Shown here: positions 17,614 through 26,490 of the stretch, one piece after another | Position numbering within the stretch: position 1 is the stretch's first letter | Layout: every line of letters starts with the position of its first letter | From: Methanobacteriota archaeon | Lineage (GTDB): Archaea > Thermoplasmatota > E2 > JACPAO01 > JAHWKR01 | Assembly (NCBI GenBank): GCA_019347805.1 | Contig: JAHWKR010000004.1 | Coordinates: 14,158 to 78,157 of the forward strand | Direction: 5' to 3' | DNA: 64,000 nt | Made by a program: the position numbers and the translations under genes | The notes under the pieces: model-generated | Database searches by the model: none | What the model was told of the DNA's origin: nothing | What the model saw: the letters and a program-made list of their open reading frames with translations, nothing else

Positions 17614-19323
17614 CTGTTTGCTACTCTGCGGCCCGTGCACATGGACCGGCTCGACCTGGTTCAAGGGGACGTCGACCGTCCCGCTCCCGTACACCGCACG
17701 CCCTCCGACCATGGTGAGCGCCACCTCTGTGGCGGCGATCTCCTTCGGGTCGATGGTGAAGAGGTCGCGCTCGAGGACCACCAGGTCGGCGTACTTGCCT
17801 TCCGTGATGCTGCCGAGCTCTTCGTCCCGGTGCTCGAGATAAGCGGCGTTGATGGTGATCGTGCGGAGCGCCTGGTCGACCGTGAGCGCCTCCTCGGGAT
17901 GGAAGCCCTCGGGCGGTTCACCGTTCAGGTCGATGCGGGTGACGGCGCGCTGTACGCCCCAGAGCGGCGGCAGGACCTCGTTGGGCCAGTCGCTCGAACC
18001 GGCGACGACGAGCCCCTCGTCCATCATGGTCTTCCAGCGATAGGTCTCCGCGGCGCGCTCTTCTCCCAGCGCTTGCTCGATCCACGGCGCGTCGCTCGTC
18101 GGGAACGACAACTGCACGCTCGGCACAAGACCGAGGTCGACCATGCGCGCGACAAGGTCGGGCTGGGCGAGCGAGGCGTGCTCGAGCGAGAAACGCGGGT
18201 CGGTGCAGACCTTGTGGGTCGCCCCTTCGGGGCAGCCCGCTGCGACCGCTTTCTCGTAGGCGGTGATCATGCGGTCGACGGCGCGGTCGCCGATGGCGTG
18301 CGCGGTGATCTTGAGCCCCCCTTGGTGCGCCTTGAGGACGTAGTCGTCGATCTCTTGTTGTGAGAAGAAGGCGAAACCCTGGTGGGGCCGGTCGTTGAAC
18401 ATCTCACGGAGTGCTGCGGTGCGCGGCCCGAGCCAGCCGTCGCTGTAGATCTTGAGGCCGAGGATGCGCACGTCGTCGTCACCATGCCCGAGCGTCTTGT
18501 TCTCGGCAATGAGCGTGTCGAGGTGCTCGGGGAACAGGTAAAGGTTGAAGCGCGCGGTGAGCCCGCCTTCTCCGTCGAGTTCCTGGAGGACGTCGAACGC
18601 CTCGATGGGCGCCCCCGCCTCCGACGATGAAGTGAGGCCATACTTGTTGGCCACCGACAGGGCGACACGGAGCGTGTTCTTCCAGGTCTCGGTCTCGACA
18701 CCCATCATCACGGGCCACGGCCCGACATCGGTCATGCGGGTGCGGTCCTTCGGCGCGAAATCGGCGTAGGGCGACCAGAGGTGGTCATGCCCTTCCTCGT
18801 CGTCATGATGGTCATGCCCATGCCCCTCGGCCGCCGGCGGGTCCGGCAGGCGGCCGTCCTCGATGCGCGCCACGTTCCCGTTCCCCCAGGTCGCGATATG
18901 GTTCAGGGCGATGCGGTTCTGATTGACGTTGCCCACCACCGGGTCCCAACCGGCCGGCCACGGCTCGTACGGGTTCGTTTCCCACGTCTCTGCGTCGAGG
19001 ACCGACGCGTCGCGGACGAAATGGTTGTGCGTGTCGTGGAAACCGGGCGTGACGAGGCGGCCACCGAGGTCGATGATGGTGGGATCGCCGCCAAGGCGCT
19101 CCATGATGGCTTGCGCATCGTCACCGACCGCGGCGATGCGGTCCCCGACGATGGCGACGAACGAAGCCCAGGGCCGGGTGTCGTCGGCGGTCCACACCTT
19201 GCCGTTGACCAGAAGCAGCCACGACTCCCCCTCGAACTCTCCAGGGGTGGGATCGTCGAAGAGACAACCGGACAGCACCCCGGTGACAAGGAGCAGGGCG
19301 ACGACAGGCAGGGGACCACGCAT
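17611..19323 (-). CDS. lipoprotein amidohydrolase (Amidohydro_3/YtcJ-like)
   Basis: Lipobox VTGVLSGC; NGKVWTADDTRPWASFVAIVGDRIAAVG, LVTPGFHDTHNHF, ITAHAIGDRAVD, VAGSSDWPNEVLPP, GKYADLVVLERDLF. Confidence 0.9.
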   Translation of the reverse strand: MRGPLPVVALLLVTGVLSGCLFDDPTPGEFEGESWLLLVNGKVWTADDTRPWASFVAIVGDRIAAVGDDAQAIMERLGGDPTIIDLGGRLVTPGFHDTHNHFVRDASVLDAETWETNPYEPWPAGWDPVVGNVNQNRIALNHIATWGNGNVARIEDGRLPDPPAAEGHGHDHHDDEEGHDHLWSPYADFAPKDRTRMTDVGPWPVMMGVETETWKNTLRVALSVANKYGLTSSSEAGAPIEAFDVLQELDGEGGLTARFNLYLFPEHLDTLIAENKTLGHGDDDVRILGLKIYSDGWLGPRTAALREMFNDRPHQGFAFFSQQEIDDYVLKAHQGGLKITAHAIGDRAVDRMITAYEKAVAAGCPEGATHKVCTDPRFSLEHASLAQPDLVARMVDLGLVPSVQLSFPTSDAPWIEQALGEERAAETYRWKTMMDEGLVVAGSSDWPNEVLPPLWGVQRAVTRIDLNGEPPEGFHPEEALTVDQALRTITINAAYLEHRDEELGSITEGKYADLVVLERDLFTIDPKEIAATEVALTMVGGRAVYGSGTVDVPLNQVEPVHVHGPQSSKQ

Positions 19324-19464
19324 AGGGCGGGAGCGGGCGGGCCGGCTGAAAAGCCTGACGCCTCCTGATGGCCGAAAAAAGACCAACGACCCGGTTGTCC
19401 CGGCCGGTTCCTGTCCATCACGAGCCCCAAAACCCTTTTCAAGCCACTTTCCACGTCAGAGCCG

Positions 19465-20496
19465 TTGTCCCCCGCTCCGCTCCGTCTCGGCCTCCTGGTC
19501 CTCCTCATGATGACCGGCAGCGTCCTCGCCGGCTGTCTCGCCGAGGACACCCCACGGTCGGACGACGAGGACGTCACCGCACCGGAGCCGAAGACCGCCC
19601 GCAGCACCTGGTTCTTCGCCGAGGGCTGGGGCCTCGACGAAGCGGAACCGGTCGGCGATACGAAGCGCGCCCCCCTCGGCGATTTCTACAGCAAATGGGC
19701 CCAAGGCGGTCCCTTCCCCGAATGGGTCTCCGCCCCACTCCCCGACCCGCTCCTTGTCACCGGCACGGTACGGCTCGAGTTCTTCGTCACCACCGATTCG
19801 GTCGTCACCTCGACGCCCGGCGTCTTCCCCGACTTTGTGCTCTACTTCGGCACGAGCGAGAGCGTCATGGCCGACTTCAGCCCGCGTGCCATCCAACCGG
19901 TCGCCGACCAGGACTTCAGCATCGTCAAGACCGGCGACGCGGTGCGGGTGCTCGTCGAGATGACCCTACCCCCTGGCGGCATCACTGTCCCCGCCGGAAG
20001 CGGCCTGCGTGTCATCACAGCCCCGGTCATGCTCGAGACCGACGTCAACGACCTCATCGTCCTCTACGGTTCGACGCACTATCCCTCCCACGTCGCCTTC
20101 GACGCCACACCGCTCGCGCCGACACTGGCGCTCAGCGACACATCCGATCCACGCACCTACGGCGAATCCTACACGCTCCTTGCGGGCAGCATCTTTCATG
20201 GCCAAGAGATCGACGGCGTCACCATCCAGAACCTCACCGTCGACGTCCACGACAACGATACCACGTTCCTCGCCGACCTGCGCTTTACCGGCATGACCCC
20301 GTTCCCCGACATGGACCTCTACGTCTACGCCCCGAACGGCACCCTCGTCGCGCGCAGCGTCACCCCCGGCCCCCACGAATCGGTCCATCTCTACGCCGAG
20401 AACCTCGCCGCCGTCGGACCCGGCACCTGGACCGTGAAGGTGGTCAACTACGTCACCCCACGCTCCACCTTCGACCTCAGCGTGACCGTTTCCTAA
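19465..20496 (+). CDS. secreted lipoprotein with beta-sandwich domains, TTG start
   Basis: MSPAPLRLGLLVLLMMTGSVLAGC lipobox; Gly/Asp/Thr-rich extracellular sequence. Confidence 0.75.
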   Translation: MSPAPLRLGLLVLLMMTGSVLAGCLAEDTPRSDDEDVTAPEPKTARSTWFFAEGWGLDEAEPVGDTKRAPLGDFYSKWAQGGPFPEWVSAPLPDPLLVTGTVRLEFFVTTDSVVTSTPGVFPDFVLYFGTSESVMADFSPRAIQPVADQDFSIVKTGDAVRVLVEMTLPPGGITVPAGSGLRVITAPVMLETDVNDLIVLYGSTHYPSHVAFDATPLAPTLALSDTSDPRTYGESYTLLAGSIFHGQEIDGVTIQNLTVDVHDNDTTFLADLRFTGMTPFPDMDLYVYAPNGTLVARSVTPGPHESVHLYAENLAAVGPGTWTVKVVNYVTPRSTFDLSVTVS

Positions 20497-20589
20497 GGAG
20501 ACGACACCACCAGACGCGGCCGTCCGTACAAGCGAAGCTTTTGGAACCCTCTTAAGCCTGGTATCCCTCTTCACCGTGAGCGAACGCTC

Positions 20590-22683
20590 ATGACGGCCCA
20601 GGAACCACGACCTCTGTCCCGGACACGCCTCCTCCAGGGCAGCCTGGCGCTCCTCTTCCTTTTCGCGAGCCTCGCCACCGTCATCCCCTCGACCGGCGCC
20701 GACACCTCCGCCTCGCGCGCCAACATCCAGTTCGAGGCCCCCATCCCCGCCCCCCTCGTCTCGCTCGCGACAAGCACAGATGGGCTCGACATCCTCGCGG
20801 TCGACGAAGAAGCGACCTTCACCTACCTCCCCGACGGCGGCGACCGCGAGCACGGTTGGACCGCCCCCGCGGCCGGAGTCGCGGCACAATACGACCCGAC
20901 CGCCATCGCCGGCGCGGTCAGCCCCGACGGCATGTATTGGGGTGCCGCCATCGCCTACGAAAGCGGTGAAGAAGGGCGCCTCTACGGCTTCGCACGCTGG
21001 AGCGACGCCCCCATCTGGACCTTCCAGATCGCCGACTCCGGCGAACTCCTGAACGCCCCGCAACCGACCGCCCTCGCGGCCGGCGGACCCTACTACGCGC
21101 TCGGCACCGACCACGGCAAGGTCCACCTCATCAAGACCGCCGACCCCAATAGCGCCATACAGAGCGCCACCCGCACCTATTCCAGCGACAACCGCGGACG
21201 TGCCTTCGGCACGATCAACGACCTCGCCATGTCCCGCGACGGCGACCGCGTCCTCATCGCCACCGGTGCCGCAGGCGGGACCGCCGGACTCCACCTGTTC
21301 TCGGACACCTTCTTCATGATGAGCTTCAGCCGCATCACGACCGCCGTCTCGCAGGTCGCCATCTCCCCCGATGGCACCTACGGCGCGGCGGTGACCACGA
21401 CCGGCGGCGACACACGGGTCCACCTCCTCGACCTCACCGACGGCAAGACCGTCTGGGAATCGGACATCGGGTCGAATGTCGAACGGCTCGTGTTGAGCAC
21501 CGGCGGCCGCACCCTCGCCATCGGCACCGCGGACGGAGCGGTCCTCCTGCACCAGCAGAGCGGCGACCCGTTCGACCGCCTCCCCGAACGGACGTACGTG
21601 ACGGGCGGCCGCGTCACCGGGCTCGCTGTCAGCGACGACGGGAAGCAACTGGTCGCCACCACCGCGACCGGCACCCTCCACTTCCTGCACCCCGACCGCG
21701 CCGACCCCCTCTGGACCTACCAGCCCGGCGGGAGCCTGACCGGTGTGGTGCTGGCCGCCGACGGCGAAGCGCTCGCCTTCGGCGCCCGCAACGACGCCGG
21801 CGACCGCATCGTCTTCGCCACCGCCCGCCACCGCCTCGCCCACATCGCCCCCGGCGAACCCGAGGCCGCACCGGGCGAGACCACCACCCTCGCCGTCGCG
21901 CTCACCAACACCGGCAACCGCATGGAGACGGTCAAGGCGGTCTGGGGCCAGCTCCCGCCACGCTGGAGCGCCGGCCACAGCGAGGCGGCGATCGCGCCCG
22001 GCGAGACCATCGACTTCCCGCTCAAGGTCAACGTGCCGTCCGGCCAGAGCGCCGACAAATACACGCTCCCGGTCACCTTCACCACGGACCACACTCAGAT
22101 CTCCACCACACTCACCGTGCGCGTCCCCGAGGTCCACGGCGGCCGCCTCGACATCACCTGGTCGCTCCCCGTGGTCGTCCCCGGCGGGGCACCGGCCGGC
22201 TTCGTCCTCGAGGTCGAGAACACCGGCAACACGCCCAACACCGCACGGCTCGGCTACGCCAAACTCCCCGCGACCTGGCAGGCCGCCTACAGCGGCCCGA
22301 GCGAGTTCCGCCTCGGACCCGGCGAGAGCCGACAGGTCGACCTCAAGGTGAAAGCCCCGGCGACGGCACCCATCGGCGAGACCGCGCATTTCGAGATCCT
22401 CCTCGTCTGGACACACGGCGAAAGCCGCGTCCCGGTCGACATCCAGATCGTCTCCGGCACCGACTACCGCAAGACCCTCGGCCAACTGGGCGCGGAGAAA
22501 GACGCGTCCCGCAACGACGCCTCACCGCTCGTCGCCGAACTCGGCGCCATCGCCGAGAGCGATCCTGAGGCGGATGTCTCGATCGACGAAAAGAAGGACA
22601 CACCTGGACCGGGCGTGGCCATCGCGGCGCTCGCGCTCCTCGGTGTCGTGTACGTGATGCGCAAGAGAAGGGACGGCGAATAG
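20590..22683 (+). CDS. secreted beta-propeller/NEW3-like surface protein with C-terminal PGPG-TM-basic anchor
   Basis: Signal peptide, repeats such as LVLSTGGRTLAIGTADGAVLL and LAVSDDGKQLVATTATGTLHFL, NEW3-like LTNTGNRMETVK, tail TPGPGVAIAALALLGVVYVMRKRRDGE. Confidence 0.82.
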   Translation: MTAQEPRPLSRTRLLQGSLALLFLFASLATVIPSTGADTSASRANIQFEAPIPAPLVSLATSTDGLDILAVDEEATFTYLPDGGDREHGWTAPAAGVAAQYDPTAIAGAVSPDGMYWGAAIAYESGEEGRLYGFARWSDAPIWTFQIADSGELLNAPQPTALAAGGPYYALGTDHGKVHLIKTADPNSAIQSATRTYSSDNRGRAFGTINDLAMSRDGDRVLIATGAAGGTAGLHLFSDTFFMMSFSRITTAVSQVAISPDGTYGAAVTTTGGDTRVHLLDLTDGKTVWESDIGSNVERLVLSTGGRTLAIGTADGAVLLHQQSGDPFDRLPERTYVTGGRVTGLAVSDDGKQLVATTATGTLHFLHPDRADPLWTYQPGGSLTGVVLAADGEALAFGARNDAGDRIVFATARHRLAHIAPGEPEAAPGETTTLAVALTNTGNRMETVKAVWGQLPPRWSAGHSEAAIAPGETIDFPLKVNVPSGQSADKYTLPVTFTTDHTQISTTLTVRVPEVHGGRLDITWSLPVVVPGGAPAGFVLEVENTGNTPNTARLGYAKLPATWQAAYSGPSEFRLGPGESRQVDLKVKAPATAPIGETAHFEILLVWTHGESRVPVDIQIVSGTDYRKTLGQLGAEKDASRNDASPLVAELGAIAESDPEADVSIDEKKDTPGPGVAIAALALLGVVYVMRKRRDGE

Positions 22684-22782
22684 GCCGAGAAAGAAGAAGG
22701 AAACCTTCCTTTCCCGCCTTCAAATTCGCTTCGCGCGGTCGCTCCGCTCCCTCGCTCAGCTCATCAGAAAGGTTCGCTCCGC

Positions 22783-23088
22783 TCACGCTTTCATTATACT
22801 CACCAGGAACAACACCAGGCTCGCCAAACCGCCGACCGTGGCCGCCAAGACGGCGACCACCGCCTGGGCGACGACCTGTGGCTCCCACAGCACCTCGACA
22901 CCGGGGATGAACTCCCAGGTGAACATGGCGAAGAGGAAACCGGCGAGCACCGCGACGACCATGAGCATGACGCCGACGACGCGGCTCTTGCCGGTGCCGA
23001 AATAGGCTGCGAAGGTCCCGAGGGCGAGCGTGAAGAACGCGAACGACAAGAGCAGGATGCTCAGGAAGACGGTCGTGAATTGTGCCAT
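22783..23088 (-). CDS. small integral membrane protein
   Basis: Three hydrophobic helices in MAQFTTVFLSILLLSFAFFTLALGTFAAYFG...LVLFLVSIMKA. Confidence 0.65.
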   Translation of the reverse strand: MAQFTTVFLSILLLSFAFFTLALGTFAAYFGTGKSRVVGVMLMVVAVLAGFLFAMFTWEFIPGVEVLWEPQVVAQAVVAVLAATVGGLASLVLFLVSIMKA

Positions 23089-23112
23089 GCCCTCGCGTCC
23101 CGGTGGCGTCGA

Positions 23113-23346
23113 CTAGAAGCGGGTCCCCGTGAGGGTCTTCGTGTCGACGACACCGTCTATCGTCCGGATCTTGTTGACGATGACGTGGCCGAGCGTATCG
23201 AAGTCGCTCGCCTCGAGTTTCGCGATGAGGTCGTATTCGCCGAAGAGCGGGTGCAGCTCGACGATCTCCGCCACTTTGAGGAGCTCGTTGTACACGTCAT
23301 GCTCTCGGGCGGGCGCTGCGCTGATCAGGACAAATCCTACGGCCAT
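23113..23346 (-). CDS. stand-alone Lrp/AsnC ligand-binding (RAM) domain protein
   Basis: MAVGFVLISAAPAREHDVYNELLKVAEIVELHPLFGEYDLIAKLEASDFDTLGHVIVNKIRTIDGVVDTKTLT. Confidence 0.92.
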   Translation of the reverse strand: MAVGFVLISAAPAREHDVYNELLKVAEIVELHPLFGEYDLIAKLEASDFDTLGHVIVNKIRTIDGVVDTKTLTGTRF

Positions 23347-23439
23347 CGTCGTCCTCCGACGGTATCTGCCAATTGGAGGCGTCTTAAAAAGGCATTGGAA
23401 TGGAAGGTCGACCCTGCAAGCCGCGGCCGGAAAACGGTG

Positions 23440-24441
23440 TCATGAGCGGCGCCAATCGACCGTCTCGAGGGTGCGCAGCATGACCGTCGCCTCGAAACGG
23501 GCGTCGCCGCCCGGCATGACACCGGCGACCTCGATGCTCCAGGTGCCCGGCACCGTCGGTGTCGCGGCCTCCACCGTCGCGTTCTGGGGACAAGTCCGAT
23601 CGTCGCGCCATCCCGACTGGGCATCCGCCACCGGTGCCACCGCGATCGAGAAGACCCCGTGCTGACAGTCGAGGGTGTAGCCGACCCAGATGTCGGTGTG
23701 CGCCTCGGACACCTCGAACGTGGGTCCCGCGGTCCCGCCGACGCCGGTGGCGTCCGGACCGGCACCGGACCAGGCCTCTTCGAGCGTATACCTGTATAGC
23801 GTCCCGTCGAAGTCGTGGCCGCTCTCGACGAGCCGCATGCCGAACTCGCTGCCATCCGTATCGAAGAACATCATCGAGGTGAACCAGCGGATGTCGTGGT
23901 CATAGGTGTAGCGCACCGCCAGCCGGTCACCCTCGTACGCCTCCATCGTGAAGACCATCGTGTCGCGTTCGGTGGCGCGCACCGTCCGCTCGACGCCGTC
24001 CCACTTGGTCGTCCACTCGATGCCGTCCTTGAGGGGCCACTTGATGTATTCGACCCAATCGTCGCCCTGCTGGCCGGCGAGGTCGGGTTTGCGCAATGTG
24101 CCGACGAAACTGATGTCGAAGCGCGCGTCGAAGAAGGCCGTCGACTCGGAATCGGTATCGACGGTCCAGGTGGCGTCGGTGTCGTTCGTCACCACATAGG
24201 CGGTCTGCTCGCCGGCCGTGTTCTCGTAGCGCCACCAGTCGCCATAGTCCCATTCGGGCGGGATGAGGCCGTGCGCCGAGATCCGCTTCTGGGTCGGCGA
24301 GTCGGGATCATGGGTGTCGATGAAATCCTCCTTCGGCTCCTTGCGCGCCGCATCCTCCGTGCAGCCGGAGAAAAAGAGGACCAGGAAGACGAGGGCCCAC
24401 GCTGCGGTCCGAGGACGCGGAGCGGCACGGCTCGCCTTCAT
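23440..24441 (-). CDS. lipoprotein, unknown function
   Basis: MKASRAAPRPRTAAWALVFLVLFFSGC lipobox followed by extracellular domain. Confidence 0.75.
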   Translation of the reverse strand: MKASRAAPRPRTAAWALVFLVLFFSGCTEDAARKEPKEDFIDTHDPDSPTQKRISAHGLIPPEWDYGDWWRYENTAGEQTAYVVTNDTDATWTVDTDSESTAFFDARFDISFVGTLRKPDLAGQQGDDWVEYIKWPLKDGIEWTTKWDGVERTVRATERDTMVFTMEAYEGDRLAVRYTYDHDIRWFTSMMFFDTDGSEFGMRLVESGHDFDGTLYRYTLEEAWSGAGPDATGVGGTAGPTFEVSEAHTDIWVGYTLDCQHGVFSIAVAPVADAQSGWRDDRTCPQNATVEAATPTVPGTWSIEVAGVMPGGDARFEATVMLRTLETVDWRRS

Positions 24442-24511
24442 CGATGGCCATTCGGCGCACTCCTTCTTGGGCTTTTCCGGTATATCCCCGAAGGGACCCG
24501 CCCAGGGGGTG

Positions 24512-25369
24512 TCAATGGAGGGGCATCTTGTTGCCGTCCGGGCCGCGATGGTAGTGGCCCCAATCGGGGAGTCGCTCGGCCACCTCGGCGGGAATGCAGG
24601 GCCCTTCGACGCAAGCGCGGACGCCGTCGCCCATGACACACGAGCCGCAGACGCCGACGCCGCACTTCATCCAGCGCTCGACCGAGACCTGGCACGGAAC
24701 CCCGTGGCGGCGCGCCGCCTCGGCGACCTTGACCATCATGATCTCCGGGCCGCAGGTCAGCACGAGGTCGAAGGCACCGGTGGCAAGCAGCTCCTCGGTC
24801 TTGCCGGTCGTGAAGCCGTGATGGCCGAGAGAGCCGTCGTCGGTGCAGGGATGCACCGCGTCCGCCGCCGCCTCGAACCGGTCGAGCCATACCAGGAGGT
24901 CCTTGGTGCGGGCACCGGGGACGACGGTCGCCGTGCCGCCCGTGGCATGCACCTCGTCGACCGCGGCCAGAAGCGGCGCCGTGCCCGTCCCGCCGCCGAC
25001 GAGGAGCGTCTTCGCCGCCTTCGGCACAGCGAACGGACGGCCGTAGGGTCCGCGCACGCCGATGCGGTCGCCGGCCTTCAACCGGCCCATGGCGCGCGTG
25101 CAGTCGCCGACCTCGAGGACCAGGAACCACGCCGTACCGCGCTCCGGGTCGACGGTGGAGACGCCCATCGGCACCTCGTCGACGCCGGGGATCCAGAGCA
25201 TGGCGAACTGGCCGGCTTTTGTGCGTGCCAGATGCGGGTCCGCCACCTCGAAGGCGACATGCCGGTCCGAGAGACGCTCGAAGGCGACGATGCGCGCCGC
25301 GCGGGGACGGGCGAGCGCTTCACCCCCCGCGTGGGAGGGCATGCACCACGTGGGATACGGGTCACGCAT
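24512..25369 (-). CDS. pyrK: dihydroorotate dehydrogenase electron-transfer subunit-like flavoprotein
   Basis: FAD/NAD motifs GVRGPYGRPF, LLVGGGTGTAPLLAA, LVLTCGPEIMMVKVAEAA; 2Fe-2S ligands CGVGVCGSCVMGDGVRACVEGPC. ATG at 25342 is an alternative start. Confidence 0.88.
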   Translation of the reverse strand: MRDPYPTWCMPSHAGGEALARPRAARIVAFERLSDRHVAFEVADPHLARTKAGQFAMLWIPGVDEVPMGVSTVDPERGTAWFLVLEVGDCTRAMGRLKAGDRIGVRGPYGRPFAVPKAAKTLLVGGGTGTAPLLAAVDEVHATGGTATVVPGARTKDLLVWLDRFEAAADAVHPCTDDGSLGHHGFTTGKTEELLATGAFDLVLTCGPEIMMVKVAEAARRHGVPCQVSVERWMKCGVGVCGSCVMGDGVRACVEGPCIPAEVAERLPDWGHYHRGPDGNKMPLH

Positions 25370-25482
25370 CGACCCGGACACCGTCTCCACATCAGCCCTG
25401 TCGCCCAATCCGTCGCCTCGGGCCGCATCGAGCCCCTCTTCGTTTATGTCCCCTTCGGGCTTGCGGTCGCCCGGGAGAGCAC

Positions 25483-26430
25483 GTGCACGACGAGGAACGC
25501 CCACGGGACCAGACGCGGCTCGACGCCTTCGGCACGAGCCGCCGCCCCATCGTGCGCCGGCCGCCCATGGAACGTCCCCCCCGGCCTGCCCCCGACACGT
25601 CACCGAGCGCGGGCGAGGCGTTGCCGCGGCCGACCCGGGAACGCCGCCTGCGCCGGCTCCTCGTCGAGGGCCTCGAAGCGGTCGGGTTCGACCGGCCTTC
25701 GCTCGACCTGCGCATCCACGACTACGCCGGATTGCGCGCCTCCTTGGAGCGCCGCGAGACCGGCGTCCTGCGCACCGGGGAACCGCTCGTCCTGGACCTC
25801 TCCGACGGCTTCTTCGACGCGCCCGACCAGGCGGTGAAAGGCCTCGCCGCCTCGCTCGGCACACGGGTCGTCCCGCGGCGCCACAAGGTGCCTGAACTGG
25901 CCCGGCTGCTTTCCGACTACTACGCCGTCTGGCAACGCTCCAACGCGGCCAAGGAGCTGCACAGCCGGTTGCGGCGGGCGCGGGCACGCAAGCAGGGCAA
26001 GGGCCCCCGCGGCGACGTCTACGACCTCGGCGAGCTGACCGACCGCATCGTCGACCGGTACCTCGGAGGCCACATCAAACCGGTCACCGTCACCTGGTCG
26101 TCCCGGGCCGGCTACCGCACGTTGGGACATCATGACGGCGACCTCGACACGATCGTCGTCTCGAAGGCGTTGGACCACGACTCGGTGCCGGAATCGGTCG
26201 TCGCCTACGTCCTTTACCACGAACTCCTGCACCATGTCATGGGCATCATGGAAGGGCCCGCCGACTCCCGCCGGGTCCATCCCCCCGCGTTCCGGCGCCG
26301 CGAGCGCCGCTTCCCACACTGGGAGCTGTGCGACGCCTACCTCACCGAGATGTGCGACCGCCGCAGACCGATCCCCTACGCCCGCGCCAAGGTCGAATGG
26401 CGCGTGCTGTGGGACGACGAATGGGACTAA
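25483..26430 (+). CDS. SprT/M48-like zinc metallopeptidase
   Basis: VAYVLYHELLHHVMG zinc motif with downstream acidic/His region; GTG start uncertain. Confidence 0.7.
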   Translation: MHDEERPRDQTRLDAFGTSRRPIVRRPPMERPPRPAPDTSPSAGEALPRPTRERRLRRLLVEGLEAVGFDRPSLDLRIHDYAGLRASLERRETGVLRTGEPLVLDLSDGFFDAPDQAVKGLAASLGTRVVPRRHKVPELARLLSDYYAVWQRSNAAKELHSRLRRARARKQGKGPRGDVYDLGELTDRIVDRYLGGHIKPVTVTWSSRAGYRTLGHHDGDLDTIVVSKALDHDSVPESVVAYVLYHELLHHVMGIMEGPADSRRVHPPAFRRRERRFPHWELCDAYLTEMCDRRRPIPYARAKVEWRVLWDDEWD

Positions 26431-26490
26431 CACTCTTTCAGCGTCATACCCAATGAACCTTTAATACGCCCAACTGTGCTTCGTGTTGGC

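Noticed and set aside
19966-22485. 839-aa minus-strand ORF
   Set aside because: Antisense to a signal-peptide-bearing propeller/NEW3 gene; composition typical of GC-rich shadow ORFs.
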